Shown in pieces: positions 7,663 to 15,253 of a stretch of 64,000 nt of DNA. The stretch is from positions 62,001 through 126,000 of the forward strand of contig JAFWFZ010000049.1 in assembly GCA_017515345.1 (NCBI GenBank), given 5' to 3'. Source of the DNA: Oscillospiraceae bacterium (GTDB taxonomy: Bacteria > Bacillota > Clostridia > Oscillospirales > Oscillospiraceae). Every line of letters begins with the position of its first letter. Position 1 is the stretch's first letter. The position numbers and the translations under genes are program-made. Below the pieces are notes generated by a model. The model saw nothing but the letters and a program-made list of their open reading frames with translations. It was not told the DNA's origin and made no database searches.

Positions 7663-9481
7663 GAGCACGGATCATGAGGGGAAGCTGGATCTGCGGCTCT
7701 GGCTCCGGCTGGGACCCTATGTGAAAAAAGTCAGGCGGCCGCTCATCATCTCCATCGTGCTGTTGGCGGTATCCTCCCTGGCGGAGGCGGCGTATCCCCT
7801 GTTCACGAGCTACGCCGTGAACACCTTCGTGGTGCCCGGCGTCACCCGGGGCATCGGGCTGTTCGCTCTGGTGTACGCGCTCATCATCCTGGCGGGCGGC
7901 GTGGCCGTGGCGTTTTATTCCCGCAGCTCCATGGTGGTGGAGCTGACGACGGGAAAACTCCTCAAGCGGGCCTGCTTCGTCCATCTGCAGGAGCTGCCCA
8001 TCTCGTTCTACAGCACCACCCCCGTGGGATATCTGCTGAGTCGGGTCATGTCCGATACCGACCGGATCAGCAGCATGATCTCCTGGGGGATCATCCACAT
8101 GCTGTGGAATCTCTGCTATATCATCGGCGCCGTGGTGTTCATGTTCCTGCTGAAGCCGTCTCTGGCGGCGATCCTTATTCTGGTCATCCCCATCACGGCG
8201 GTCATCACCTGGATCTTTGAGAAGAAGATCTTGGTGGAAAACCGGAAAATGCGCGCCTTCAACTCCATGATCACCGGCGCGTACAACGAGGGGATCACCG
8301 GCGCCAAGGCGTCCAAGACCCTGGTCATCGAGGAGGACAACTGCGCCAGCTTCGGCGTGCTCACCGGGAAAATGTACCGGGCTTCCGTGCGTACCGCCAT
8401 GCTGCGGGGCTTCCTGCTGCCGCTGATCCTGTTCTGCGGCTCCCTGGCCGTGGCGGCCGTGCTGAAGCGGGGCGGCCATCAGGTCATGGTGGGGGGCATG
8501 GACCTCGGCGTCATGAGCGCGTTCATCTCCTACGCCGTGGGCATCATAGAGCCCGTGGTGGAGATCGCCGGCGTCATCACCGACATCATGGCGGCGCAGG
8601 TGTGCATCGAGCGCGTCACCGCGCTCCTGGACGAGCCCTGTCTCATCGAGGATACTGCGGAAGTCAAAGAAAAATACGGCGACAGCTTTGAGCCGAAAAC
8701 AGAGAACTGGGAGCCGATCCGGGGCGACGTGACCTTCGATCACGTGTGGTTCAAATACCCGGACGGCGGGGACTGGGTGCTGGAGGACTTTTCCCTCCAC
8801 ATCCCCGCGGGGACCACGGTGGCCATCGTGGGGGAGACCGGCGCGGGCAAGTCCACGCTGGTGAACCTGGCCTGCCGGTTCTACGAGCCCACGGAGGGAC
8901 GGGTGCTCATCGACGGGCGGGACAGCCGGGAGCGTTCCCAGCTCTGGCTCCACTCGTCGTTGGGCTGTGTGCTCCAGGACCCGCATCTGTTCTCCGGCAC
9001 CATTGCGGAGAACATTCGCTACGGGCGGCTGGAGGCGGAGGAGGAGGACGTTATCCGCGCCGCGCGGCTCGTATCTGCCGATCAGGTGGCGGCGAGGCTG
9101 CCCGACGGCTATAAAACGGAAGTCGGCGAGGGTGGCGACCGGCTCTCCACCGGAGAGAAGCAGCTCATCTCCTTTGCCAGGGCCATGATCGCGGACCCGC
9201 CCATTTTTGTGCTGGACGAGGCAACCTCCAGTATCGACACGGAGACGGAGCAGCTCATCCAGAACGCCATTTCCCGGGTGCTCACCGGACGGACGGCGTT
9301 CATCATCGCCCACAGGCTCTCCACCATTCGTCAGGCCGATCTCATCATCGTCGTGGACGACGGCCGGATCGTGGAGCAGGGCACCCACGGGGAGCTGATG
9401 GCCGCAGGCGGGGCCTACGCCGCCCTTTATGAGGCCATGCGCATCAAGGAAGAGGACGAAGAAGTATTTGACGGCCGCTGA
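7655..9481 (+). CDS. ABC exporter subunit with canonical ATPase (heterodimer, second half)
   Basis: 608 residues with a six-helix exporter domain followed by an ATPase domain. Walker A is GETGAGKST, Walker B is IFVLDEATSSID with the catalytic Glu, and the H-loop is FIIAHRLST. The signature motif is altered to LSTGEKQ instead of LSGGQ. Together with the Asp-containing Walker B of the preceding subunit, this gives one hydrolysing and one degenerate nucleotide site, as in heterodimeric exporters (family knowledge). The ATG at 7655 overlaps the end of the previous gene, so the two are surely translated together. Confidence 0.92.
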   Translation: MRESTDHEGKLDLRLWLRLGPYVKKVRRPLIISIVLLAVSSLAEAAYPLFTSYAVNTFVVPGVTRGIGLFALVYALIILAGGVAVAFYSRSSMVVELTTGKLLKRACFVHLQELPISFYSTTPVGYLLSRVMSDTDRISSMISWGIIHMLWNLCYIIGAVVFMFLLKPSLAAILILVIPITAVITWIFEKKILVENRKMRAFNSMITGAYNEGITGAKASKTLVIEEDNCASFGVLTGKMYRASVRTAMLRGFLLPLILFCGSLAVAAVLKRGGHQVMVGGMDLGVMSAFISYAVGIIEPVVEIAGVITDIMAAQVCIERVTALLDEPCLIEDTAEVKEKYGDSFEPKTENWEPIRGDVTFDHVWFKYPDGGDWVLEDFSLHIPAGTTVAIVGETGAGKSTLVNLACRFYEPTEGRVLIDGRDSRERSQLWLHSSLGCVLQDPHLFSGTIAENIRYGRLEAEEEDVIRAARLVSADQVAARLPDGYKTEVGEGGDRLSTGEKQLISFARAMIADPPIFVLDEATSSIDTETEQLIQNAISRVLTGRTAFIIAHRLSTIRQADLIIVVDDGRIVEQGTHGELMAAGGAYAALYEAMRIKEEDEEVFDGR

Positions 9482-9508
9482 AGCGGCGGTTTCCAACGGA
9501 GGTGCAAC

Positions 9509-9958
9509 ATGAGAGGAGCCGTAATCATCATCATTCTTGTGATCTGGGGCATCGTCGGCCTTGCGCGGAGCATGTCCCAGAAAAAGGGCCAATCACAGCA
9601 GCAGCCCCAGCGGCCGCAGCAGCCGCAGGCGGCGCAGGGAGAGAAAAAGCTCTCCTTTGAGGAGCTCCGGCAGCGAAATGCCGAAATGAGCCGCACCCCC
9701 GCGCAGAGAGCGCCGACGCCGCCAAGGCCGCAGCCTCAGGAGCACAGAGCTGTGCAGCGGGCAGCGGAGCGGACGGTGGAGGCAAAGCCGACCGTCCGCC
9801 CGAATCCCGACGCCTGGGACGTCAACGCCGCCGCGGCTTACCGGAAGCCCACCGCCTACTGCCAGGAGTGCGGAGCCAAGGTCTACGGATCCCTCGCCTG
9901 CCCCATCTGCGGCGCGCGGGTGAAAAAGCAGCGTCAGGAGTATGAACCCTATACCTGA
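9509..9958 (+). CDS. Membrane-anchored zinc-ribbon protein, unknown function
   Basis: 149 residues. The N-terminal hydrophobic helix (AVIIIILVIWGIVGLARSM) is followed by a Gln/Pro-rich low-complexity stretch. A charged region leads to a C-terminal zinc ribbon, CQECGAKVYGSLACPICGARV (C-x2-C...C-x2-C). It is presumably a single-pass membrane protein with the ribbon in the cytoplasm. It lies 27 bases after the exporter with a good GGAGG ribosome site, so it probably belongs to the same operon. No family recognised. Confidence 0.7.
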   Translation: MRGAVIIIILVIWGIVGLARSMSQKKGQSQQQPQRPQQPQAAQGEKKLSFEELRQRNAEMSRTPAQRAPTPPRPQPQEHRAVQRAAERTVEAKPTVRPNPDAWDVNAAAAYRKPTAYCQECGAKVYGSLACPICGARVKKQRQEYEPYT

Positions 9959-9985
9959 CGGATACCATAGAGAAGGAGCACACAC

Positions 9986-11122
9986 ATGGAAGAAACGATC
10001 ACATTGAGCGAGCCCCTGGCGGCAACGGGGGAGAAGAAGCGCACGCGGCTTTACAGCGTGGACATCGCCAAGGGCATCCTGATCCTGGAGGTGGTGCTGG
10101 GCCACGCCTGGTTCGCCAAGGCCGGGGCCGTCAACCAGTGGTTCCCCTACTCCATGCCGGCGTTTTTCCTGCTGGCGGGGTACGTGTACAAGCCGGGCAG
10201 GACCTATCTGCAGAACATGGGCCGACGGGTGCTCCAGCTCCTGGTGCCGTATGTGCTTTTCAGCATATTCTGCAACCTGCTCTATCCGGTATACGCTGAG
10301 CTGGCCAAGGTGCCGCCGGATCCCTCCGCGATGAAAAACCTGTGGATCGCCTGCCTCAAGAGCGACGCCTTCAACATGCTCATGTCCACGCCCATGTGGT
10401 TCCTCACCAGCCTGTTCACCGCGTCCATCGTGTTCTTCGCCCTGGTGGACCGCGTGCGGAAAAGCCTGCTGTGGACCGTGGTCTGCGCCGTCATTCTGCT
10501 GGGGCTCACCGTGGTGATCGAGATCGTCAAGAAGGGCGCCTTCGTGCCCTGGCATCTGGATTACGCCCTGTTCGGCTGCGCCATGATGCTGATGGGCGCG
10601 TATTTCGGCCAGCGGGGACTGTTCACAAAGTTCAGCGTGAAGAACCTGATCCTGGGGATCGTGCTGCTGGCGGCCTGCATGGGGCTGAACGAGGTGTTCC
10701 CCAACGGCAAGACCAGCGTGGTGCAGTACATCACCACCGGGGAGCTCTACGGCGTGGGCACCAACTTCGTCATCTCCCTTATGGGCAGCATCGGTCTTCT
10801 GTGCGTGTGCACCCTGCTGGAGAGGATCCCCGTTTTCCGGCCGGTGTTCTGCTGGCTGGGGCGCAGCAGCCTGTGGATCCTGTGCATCCACTACGCCGCC
10901 ATCATGATCATCGAGCTGTGGCTCTTCAACCACAAGGTGCTGTCCAACAGCATCATCCAGGTGATCATGAAGGAGATGTACGGCTGGGGCCTTGTCCGGG
11001 ACACGACGAAGGACATCATCGTCAAGGTGCTGGTGGCCTTCGCCAGCATCGGCATCGGCGGGATCTACGCCGTCATCCACAACGCGGTGAAAAAGGCGAT
11101 CAAAAGCAAACGCGCCGCGTGA
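9986..11122 (+). CDS. Acyltransferase family 3 membrane protein
   Basis: 378 residues with about ten membrane helices. The family signature is at the start of the first helices: YSVDIAKGILILEVVLGHAW, with the conserved His of GHAW, and FFLLAGYVYKPG. Acyltransferase-3 proteins move acetyl or other acyl groups onto sugars of cell-wall, exopolysaccharide or antibiotic substrates at the membrane. The acceptor cannot be read from sequence. It follows the zinc-ribbon gene by 27 bases with an AGAAGGAG ribosome site. An operon with the exporter is plausible but not proven. Confidence 0.85.
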   Translation: MEETITLSEPLAATGEKKRTRLYSVDIAKGILILEVVLGHAWFAKAGAVNQWFPYSMPAFFLLAGYVYKPGRTYLQNMGRRVLQLLVPYVLFSIFCNLLYPVYAELAKVPPDPSAMKNLWIACLKSDAFNMLMSTPMWFLTSLFTASIVFFALVDRVRKSLLWTVVCAVILLGLTVVIEIVKKGAFVPWHLDYALFGCAMMLMGAYFGQRGLFTKFSVKNLILGIVLLAACMGLNEVFPNGKTSVVQYITTGELYGVGTNFVISLMGSIGLLCVCTLLERIPVFRPVFCWLGRSSLWILCIHYAAIMIIELWLFNHKVLSNSIIQVIMKEMYGWGLVRDTTKDIIVKVLVAFASIGIGGIYAVIHNAVKKAIKSKRAA

Positions 11123-11156
11123 TATAATAACGCCATCACTATAAAGGAGACAGCCA

Positions 11157-11378
11157 ATGAAAACCTACGAGCTTGTCATCACGGAAAAGCAGCCCACCTG
11201 CGGGGGCAAATCCCCCACGAAATCGGAGATCCGCACGGTGACCACGGACGATCCCGTGGCTTACGTCAAGGGCATCGACCCCACCTCCGAGCTGGAGGTG
11301 ACGGAGGACGGCGACACCGTCACCGTCCGCACCGACCATAACGGCCAGTGGGTCGTGTATGAGTTCACCGAGGATTGA
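11157..11378 (+). CDS. Small acidic protein of unknown function
   Basis: 73 residues, starting MKTYELVITEKQPTCGGKSP and ending VYEFTED. It is soluble, beta-rich by composition and acidic, with one Cys and no signal peptide. A good AAGGAG ribosome site precedes ATG 11157, and it lies 34 bases after the acyltransferase and just before a strong terminator. Both support a real gene closing the operon. No family recognised. Confidence 0.6.
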   Translation: MKTYELVITEKQPTCGGKSPTKSEIRTVTTDDPVAYVKGIDPTSELEVTEDGDTVTVRTDHNGQWVVYEFTED

Positions 11379-11410
11379 CCGCCCCTTCGCGGAAAAGAGG
11401 AATAAAAGAG

Positions 11411-11436
11411 ATCAGCGCCCCGAAAGGGGCGCTGAT
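11411..11436 (+). terminator. Rho-independent terminator
   Basis: A perfect 11-bp stem ATCAGCGCCCC, a GAAA loop and its complement are followed by TGCGTTTTG. It closes the exporter/acyltransferase operon. Confidence 0.8.
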
Positions 11437-11491
11437 TGCGTTTTGTGAGGGGGGTGGGGAGGTGTCTAATCCGTTCCCCTAATTCTTGCAC

Positions 11492-11761
11492 TTAGCCACG
11501 GCGCTTATTTTGTTGTTTTATTTCTTCAACGTCTGAAACCAGCGCGCCGAAGGCATAGATGAACAGTGCGATTATAAACGCTCCGATCCAACCGAACAAA
11601 ATGATGACGACCCCGATAAAGAGTGTATTGACTGCCAACTCTGGCGGCAGCCGAATGGATCCCACTATAATGGCTATTCCCAGTATCAGCGAAATAAGAA
11701 AATTGAGGATAAAAAAGATTATCGCAATACTTTTGATCGTTTCTCCGGGAAAACGGAACAT
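11492..11761 (-). CDS. Small two-helix membrane protein
   Basis: 89 residues from ATG 11761, which has AGGAGGG 6 bases upstream; an in-frame extension to 11812 lacks a ribosome site. Two long hydrophobic helices (AIIFFILNFLISLILGIAII and FIGVVIILFGWIGAFIIALF) are followed by a charged tail VSDVEEIKQQNKRRG. AT-richer than its surroundings. No family recognised; possibly a DUF4282-like or phage-shock-like small membrane protein, but I cannot support either. Confidence 0.6.
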   Translation of the reverse strand: MFRFPGETIKSIAIIFFILNFLISLILGIAIIVGSIRLPPELAVNTLFIGVVIILFGWIGAFIIALFIYAFGALVSDVEEIKQQNKRRG

Positions 11762-11853
11762 GAACAACCCTCCTGTTCGTATGGAAAGTGACCAACAAAT
11801 TGAGGCATGCATGTCTGGCAGGCGTCTGCTACTTGTTCATCCCGCGCGAAGCG

Positions 11854-12504
11854 CTATTTCTGATAATACTGCACCAGCCGGACGCCCATGTCGAAGGCAT
11901 TCTGGCAGTCGATGGGAAAATGCTCCTCCCGGCGCTTTTTCTTCAGCTCGGGGTCGAAGGCGGTGTTATAGTATTTGGAATAATCGTCGAACTGATACGT
12001 GTCGGTCACGTAGAGCGTCTCCAGCGGGCCGAACGTCCGGTCCAGCGCCGTCTCCACAAATTCAAGACCGTAGCCCTCCTCCTTGAGCACTTCGTCCGGG
12101 ACGTTCATCGTATAGATATAGCCCATGGGCATCCGCCGGTTGAAAAGCGTGGAGTGGGTCGGATCGTACCTGCCGTACTGGAACAGAAATCTCTCCAGGA
12201 AGGCTCTCATTTCGGCGGTGGCGCTGCCGATGTAGATCGGCGAGCCCAGAATGACCGCGTCGGCCTCCTTGTCGATCTTCTCCAGGATCGGGGTCAGCCC
12301 GTCCTGCGCCGCGCATCTGCCGTAGCTCTTGCCGCCGATCCGCTTGCAGGCGAAGCAGCTCCTGCAGCCCTTGAAATCGTAGTCGATCAGATGATAAAGC
12401 TCCGTCTCCGCCCCCAGAGAAGCGGCCCCGTCCAGCGCGGACTGCAGCAGCGTCGCCGTGTTCCACTTTTTCCTCGGGCTCCCGTTGATGGCAATGACCT
12501 TCAT
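11854..12504 (-). CDS. Flavodoxin-fold NAD(P)H-dependent FMN oxidoreductase
   Basis: 216 residues. The N-terminus MKVIAINGSPRKKWNTATLL carries the FMN-phosphate loop (GSPR..NT). A cysteine segment CRSCFACKRIGGKSYGRC follows, as in the iron-sulfur-flavoprotein-like branch, and then the second flavin motif GSPIYIGSATAEMRAFLERF. These enzymes reduce quinones, flavins or nitro compounds, or feed electrons to metal centres; the substrate is unknown. Monocistronic, with GGAGC-type spacing before ATG 12504. Cytoplasmic. Confidence 0.85.
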   Translation of the reverse strand: MKVIAINGSPRKKWNTATLLQSALDGAASLGAETELYHLIDYDFKGCRSCFACKRIGGKSYGRCAAQDGLTPILEKIDKEADAVILGSPIYIGSATAEMRAFLERFLFQYGRYDPTHSTLFNRRMPMGYIYTMNVPDEVLKEEGYGLEFVETALDRTFGPLETLYVTDTYQFDDYSKYYNTAFDPELKKKRREEHFPIDCQNAFDMGVRLVQYYQK

Positions 12505-12601
12505 ATTTCATGCTCCTTTCGAAACTTATTATATTTATTGGAATTGCTGTTGTGTGAGTACCGTGGAATCAGCATCAGCTCATGCAGCAAGCTCATGTTA
12601 A

Positions 12602-14326
12602 CTAAATACTATTATCGATCACTATTATTACTACTCTGAACACTTCTTGATCAACAGAATTCGAGAATATTACTTCGCCTACGCCTGCATGGTCTGGAGT
12701 AACACTCACTGTCGTTGAAGTATTCCAAGTATCGTTATCAAACTCCACATAAGCAGGAGGCCAAAAAGGTGAATACTCGATACTAACTGTGCCGCCGTCT
12801 TCCCAAAACGCAGTAAGAGTAAACGTTCTGCCGGTGTCAGTTTGGTTCAAAATAATAACACTTTCACTTGCGTGGAAATGATCAGAAGCATATCCGAGAT
12901 TACCCTTTTGAAAAATATCACATAACTTGTTGTAGCAATTGGTATAATATCTCCCATCGTTTTTTGCCTGTTTTAACTCCGCCGTTAGGCCATCAAGCTG
13001 GTTTTGAAGGCTTTCATTTTCCTTTCTTAATGACAGATTATCAATGCTCTCATCCACTAAACCTGACCTGATCGTATCAAGTCTTGCAATGTATTTTTGG
13101 CGATCGAAATACTGAAAAATATTCACAGCGGTTAAGCCGAGAATTATAACACAGGCAAGTATTATTGCGATCGCCTTTTTTGCTCTGAAGTATTGTTTTC
13201 CGCAAGAATCGCATTTCTTGGAATGCGGATCAATTATCCCGCCACATCTTTTGCAATAAGCAGTTCTCTTTTTCTTTTTGTTTTCTCCTTTTTCCGGCTC
13301 CTGTGAATACTGTTTTTGGGGAGAGCCAGATAAAACAGAACCATCATAATCGCATCCGTGGGCGTCATTCATGATTCGCTCTTTTGACTGCTGCTTCTCC
13401 GGCGTCAGCGAATCGTTTCCGTGCCCATTTTGTTGCTCTCTTGATGTTTTCGCGTAAATATCCATCTGCTCCGGAGTCAGTGAGATTAGACCCCCGTCCT
13501 CCGTCTCCACGGTATACATTATCGACGACCTCCACGGTCTCTGCGTTTTGTTCCACTTTTCCTGCGGTGGTTGGTTTGTTTTATCCTGTTCGTTTTTCGG
13601 TCCGAATGTTTTGGCCACGATCCTGTCCACGATTGCCTGCTCTTCCGGTGTCAGCGGATCGTTCCCGTGCTCCTTCTGTGCCTTCTGCCAGGATTCCAGC
13701 CTGTCCGCGGGTACTCGCACCATATACCCGTCCTCGGTCTCGATCAGATATGTTTCCTGTTCGTTCGGCTGTGCTCCTTGTGTAGTATCTTCTGGCACCC
13801 ATCCTCGTTTACTTTTCTTAATTAAATCATCCACAGTCAGAATACGAGCTCCGCATTTATAACATGTAATACGATTGTTGTTCTGCACAGCTCCACAATT
13901 AGGACATTGACATGCGTGATCATCGGGGGTAATGGCTTCCAATAATACAGACGATTTTTCACTTGCACTAGGTTCAATTGAGTTTTTGCTGCTTGAATCA
14001 CTGTTATTATCCCCAAATTGCATATCATTTTTTTCGGATTCTGTGAGGACTGGTGTACTCTCAACAAATCCATCGGTGAGGAAGTAATAGCAGACCCTGC
14101 TCCACAGAAGAACAGCAACAAATGATATTCTACTACCTTCGTTCAGTGCAGTGATAATAATCATTATCACCGTAACAATAATGGCGTCAATTATGACGAT
14201 TCTTTTTGCTTCTTTCGGTGCTACAGGATTCTTCCTTATCAAATAACGATAGACCCAAACAGGAGTCGGATGAATAAGAAATGATATTATTAGATTGATC
14301 ATCAAATGCTCAAACCATGAATCCAT
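12602..14326 (-). CDS. Membrane protein with two zinc ribbons and an internally duplicated segment
   Basis: 574 residues, clearly AT-richer than its neighbours. In order: two or three N-terminal membrane helices; a zinc ribbon CPNCGAVQNNNRITCYKCGA; two related segments (YLIETEDGYMVRVP...HGNDPLTPEEQ and YTVETEDGGLISLT...HGNDSLTPEKQ); a second ribbon CKRCGGIIDPHSKKCDSCG; another membrane helix (AIAIILACVIILGLTAVNIF); a coiled coil (LSLRKENESLQNQLDGLTAE); and a C-terminal beta domain of Ig-like character. No enzyme motif seen. The layout, with sensor-like ribbons inside and a coiled coil plus beta domain outside, suggests an envelope-associated receptor or scaffold (inference). Its composition suggests recent transfer. 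Confidence 0.6.
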   Translation of the reverse strand: MDSWFEHLMINLIISFLIHPTPVWVYRYLIRKNPVAPKEAKRIVIIDAIIVTVIMIIITALNEGSRISFVAVLLWSRVCYYFLTDGFVESTPVLTESEKNDMQFGDNNSDSSSKNSIEPSASEKSSVLLEAITPDDHACQCPNCGAVQNNNRITCYKCGARILTVDDLIKKSKRGWVPEDTTQGAQPNEQETYLIETEDGYMVRVPADRLESWQKAQKEHGNDPLTPEEQAIVDRIVAKTFGPKNEQDKTNQPPQEKWNKTQRPWRSSIMYTVETEDGGLISLTPEQMDIYAKTSREQQNGHGNDSLTPEKQQSKERIMNDAHGCDYDGSVLSGSPQKQYSQEPEKGENKKKKRTAYCKRCGGIIDPHSKKCDSCGKQYFRAKKAIAIILACVIILGLTAVNIFQYFDRQKYIARLDTIRSGLVDESIDNLSLRKENESLQNQLDGLTAELKQAKNDGRYYTNCYNKLCDIFQKGNLGYASDHFHASESVIILNQTDTGRTFTLTAFWEDGGTVSIEYSPFWPPAYVEFDNDTWNTSTTVSVTPDHAGVGEVIFSNSVDQEVFRVVIIVIDNSI

Positions 14327-14634
14327 ATCGTTACTCCTCTTATCTAATCATTCTTCGGAAGCGGACTATAACAACCTCGTTGTTGTCACTTAACGCAGTA
14401 TGCTGCGCAATGTTTTCCGAGCTCATGTTATCATTCCATTACAGAAAATGCAATCTCATCATTTTCAGACACCCTGCCTTTCGAAAAATCCACGATTCAG
14501 GCAGGGTTTCTGAGTTTTTTGCGAGAAACGACAAAAACCCCCGAAAAACAAAATCGGAGCCCAGCGGAGCGGGTCCGATTTTGAGAGGAGGAGCGACGGA
14601 GCGAATGAGAGACGGTGTTTCCGAAACAAAAAAA
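14327..14634. other. Intergenic region without a recognisable gene
   Basis: Between the zinc-ribbon protein and the tRNA operon terminator. It holds a loose inverted repeat CCCTGCC/GGCAGGG (about 14473-14508) followed by GTTTCTGAGTTTTTT, which could terminate plus-strand transcription. It also holds one copy of the dispersed palindromic repeat (14551-14582). No coding signal seen. Confidence 0.5.
14551..14582. repeat. Copy of a dispersed palindromic repeat
   Basis: AAATCGGAGCCCAGCGGAGC followed by GGGTCCGATTT: a palindrome of the same design as those at 25.2 and 57.9 kb, with an A-T flank instead of C-G. Confidence 0.5.
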
Positions 14635-14668
14635 CGCCGTCGCGAACGATACGAAGTCCGCGACGGCG
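14635..14668 (-). terminator. Terminator of the five-tRNA operon
   Basis: On the minus strand, directly after tRNA-Lys, a 10-bp stem CGCCGTCGCG and its complement closes a 14-nt loop and is followed by TTTTTTTG. A canonical intrinsic terminator. Confidence 0.88.
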
Positions 14669-14671
14669 ATT

Positions 14672-14748
14672 TGGTGCTCCAGCGGAGATTCGAACTCCGG
14701 ACACCCTGCTTAAAAGGCAGGTGCTCTGCCGACTGAGCTACTGGGGCA
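14672..14748 (-). tRNA. tRNA-Lys (anticodon TTT)
   Basis: 77-nt cloverleaf including encoded CCA. The anticodon loop is CTTTTAA (TTT) and the T loop is GTTCGAATC. The acceptor stem TGCCCCA/TGGAGCA contains one C-A mismatch at the fourth pair. Last gene of the tRNA operon. Confidence 0.92.
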
Positions 14749-14750
14749 TA

Positions 14751-14825
14751 TGGCTGGGATGGCAGGGATCGAACCTGCGAATGCCAGAGTCAAAGTCTGG
14801 TGCCTTACCACTTGGCTACATCCCA
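14751..14825 (-). tRNA. tRNA-Gln (anticodon TTG)
   Basis: 75-nt cloverleaf with CCA encoded. The acceptor is TGGGATG and the anticodon loop contains TTG (CTTTGAC). It ends 2 bases from tRNA-Lys. Confidence 0.93.
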
Positions 14826-14862
14826 ATATGGGATATCCTCTGGCGTTTCCCTCTTTTTGTCA

Positions 14863-14896
14863 GTACAGTCCTTTTCTGTAGAGAAAAGGACTGTAC
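14863..14896. other. Long perfect hairpin between tRNA-His and tRNA-Gln
   Basis: A perfect 15-bp inverted repeat, GTACAGTCCTTTTCT and its complement, around a 4-nt loop in the 79-nt spacer. There is no U run after it in the transcribed (minus) direction, so it is more likely a processing or RNase III-type hairpin, or a leftover repeat, than a terminator. Confidence 0.6.
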
Positions 14897-14904
14897 CGCT
14901 CGTA

Positions 14905-14982
<78 letters not shown>

Positions 14983-14995
14983 ATGTGCGGGGAAA

Positions 14996-15072
14996 TGGCA
15001 CGCCAAAAGGGATTCGAACCCCTGACCTACTGCTTAGAAGGCAGTTGCTCTATCCTACTGAGCTATTGGCGC
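14996..15072 (-). tRNA. tRNA-Arg (anticodon TCT)
   Basis: 77-nt cloverleaf with anticodon TCT in CTTCTAA, acceptor GCGCCAA/TTGGCGT, discriminator G and encoded CCA. It reads AGA/AGG codons. Confidence 0.93.
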
Positions 15073-15092
15073 ATATGTGCCGCATCAAAAAA

Positions 15093-15166
<74 letters not shown>

Positions 15167-15196
15167 GCGTTTCTCACATTCATCAACAGCTTAAAT

Positions 15197-15225
15197 ATAC
15201 TAGCATCTGCGGGGAGAATTGTCAA
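15197..15225 (-). promoter_or_regulatory. Sigma-70 promoter of the five-tRNA operon
   Basis: On the minus strand, TTGACA (15225-15220), a 17-base spacer and TAGTAT (15202-15197). The tRNA-Gly 5' end is about 30 bases downstream. The same -35/-10 hexamers drive the second tRNA operon near 51.4 kb. Confidence 0.88.
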
Positions 15226-15253
15226 GGTTTTTTCTCTTGCCGGGCATTATTTC

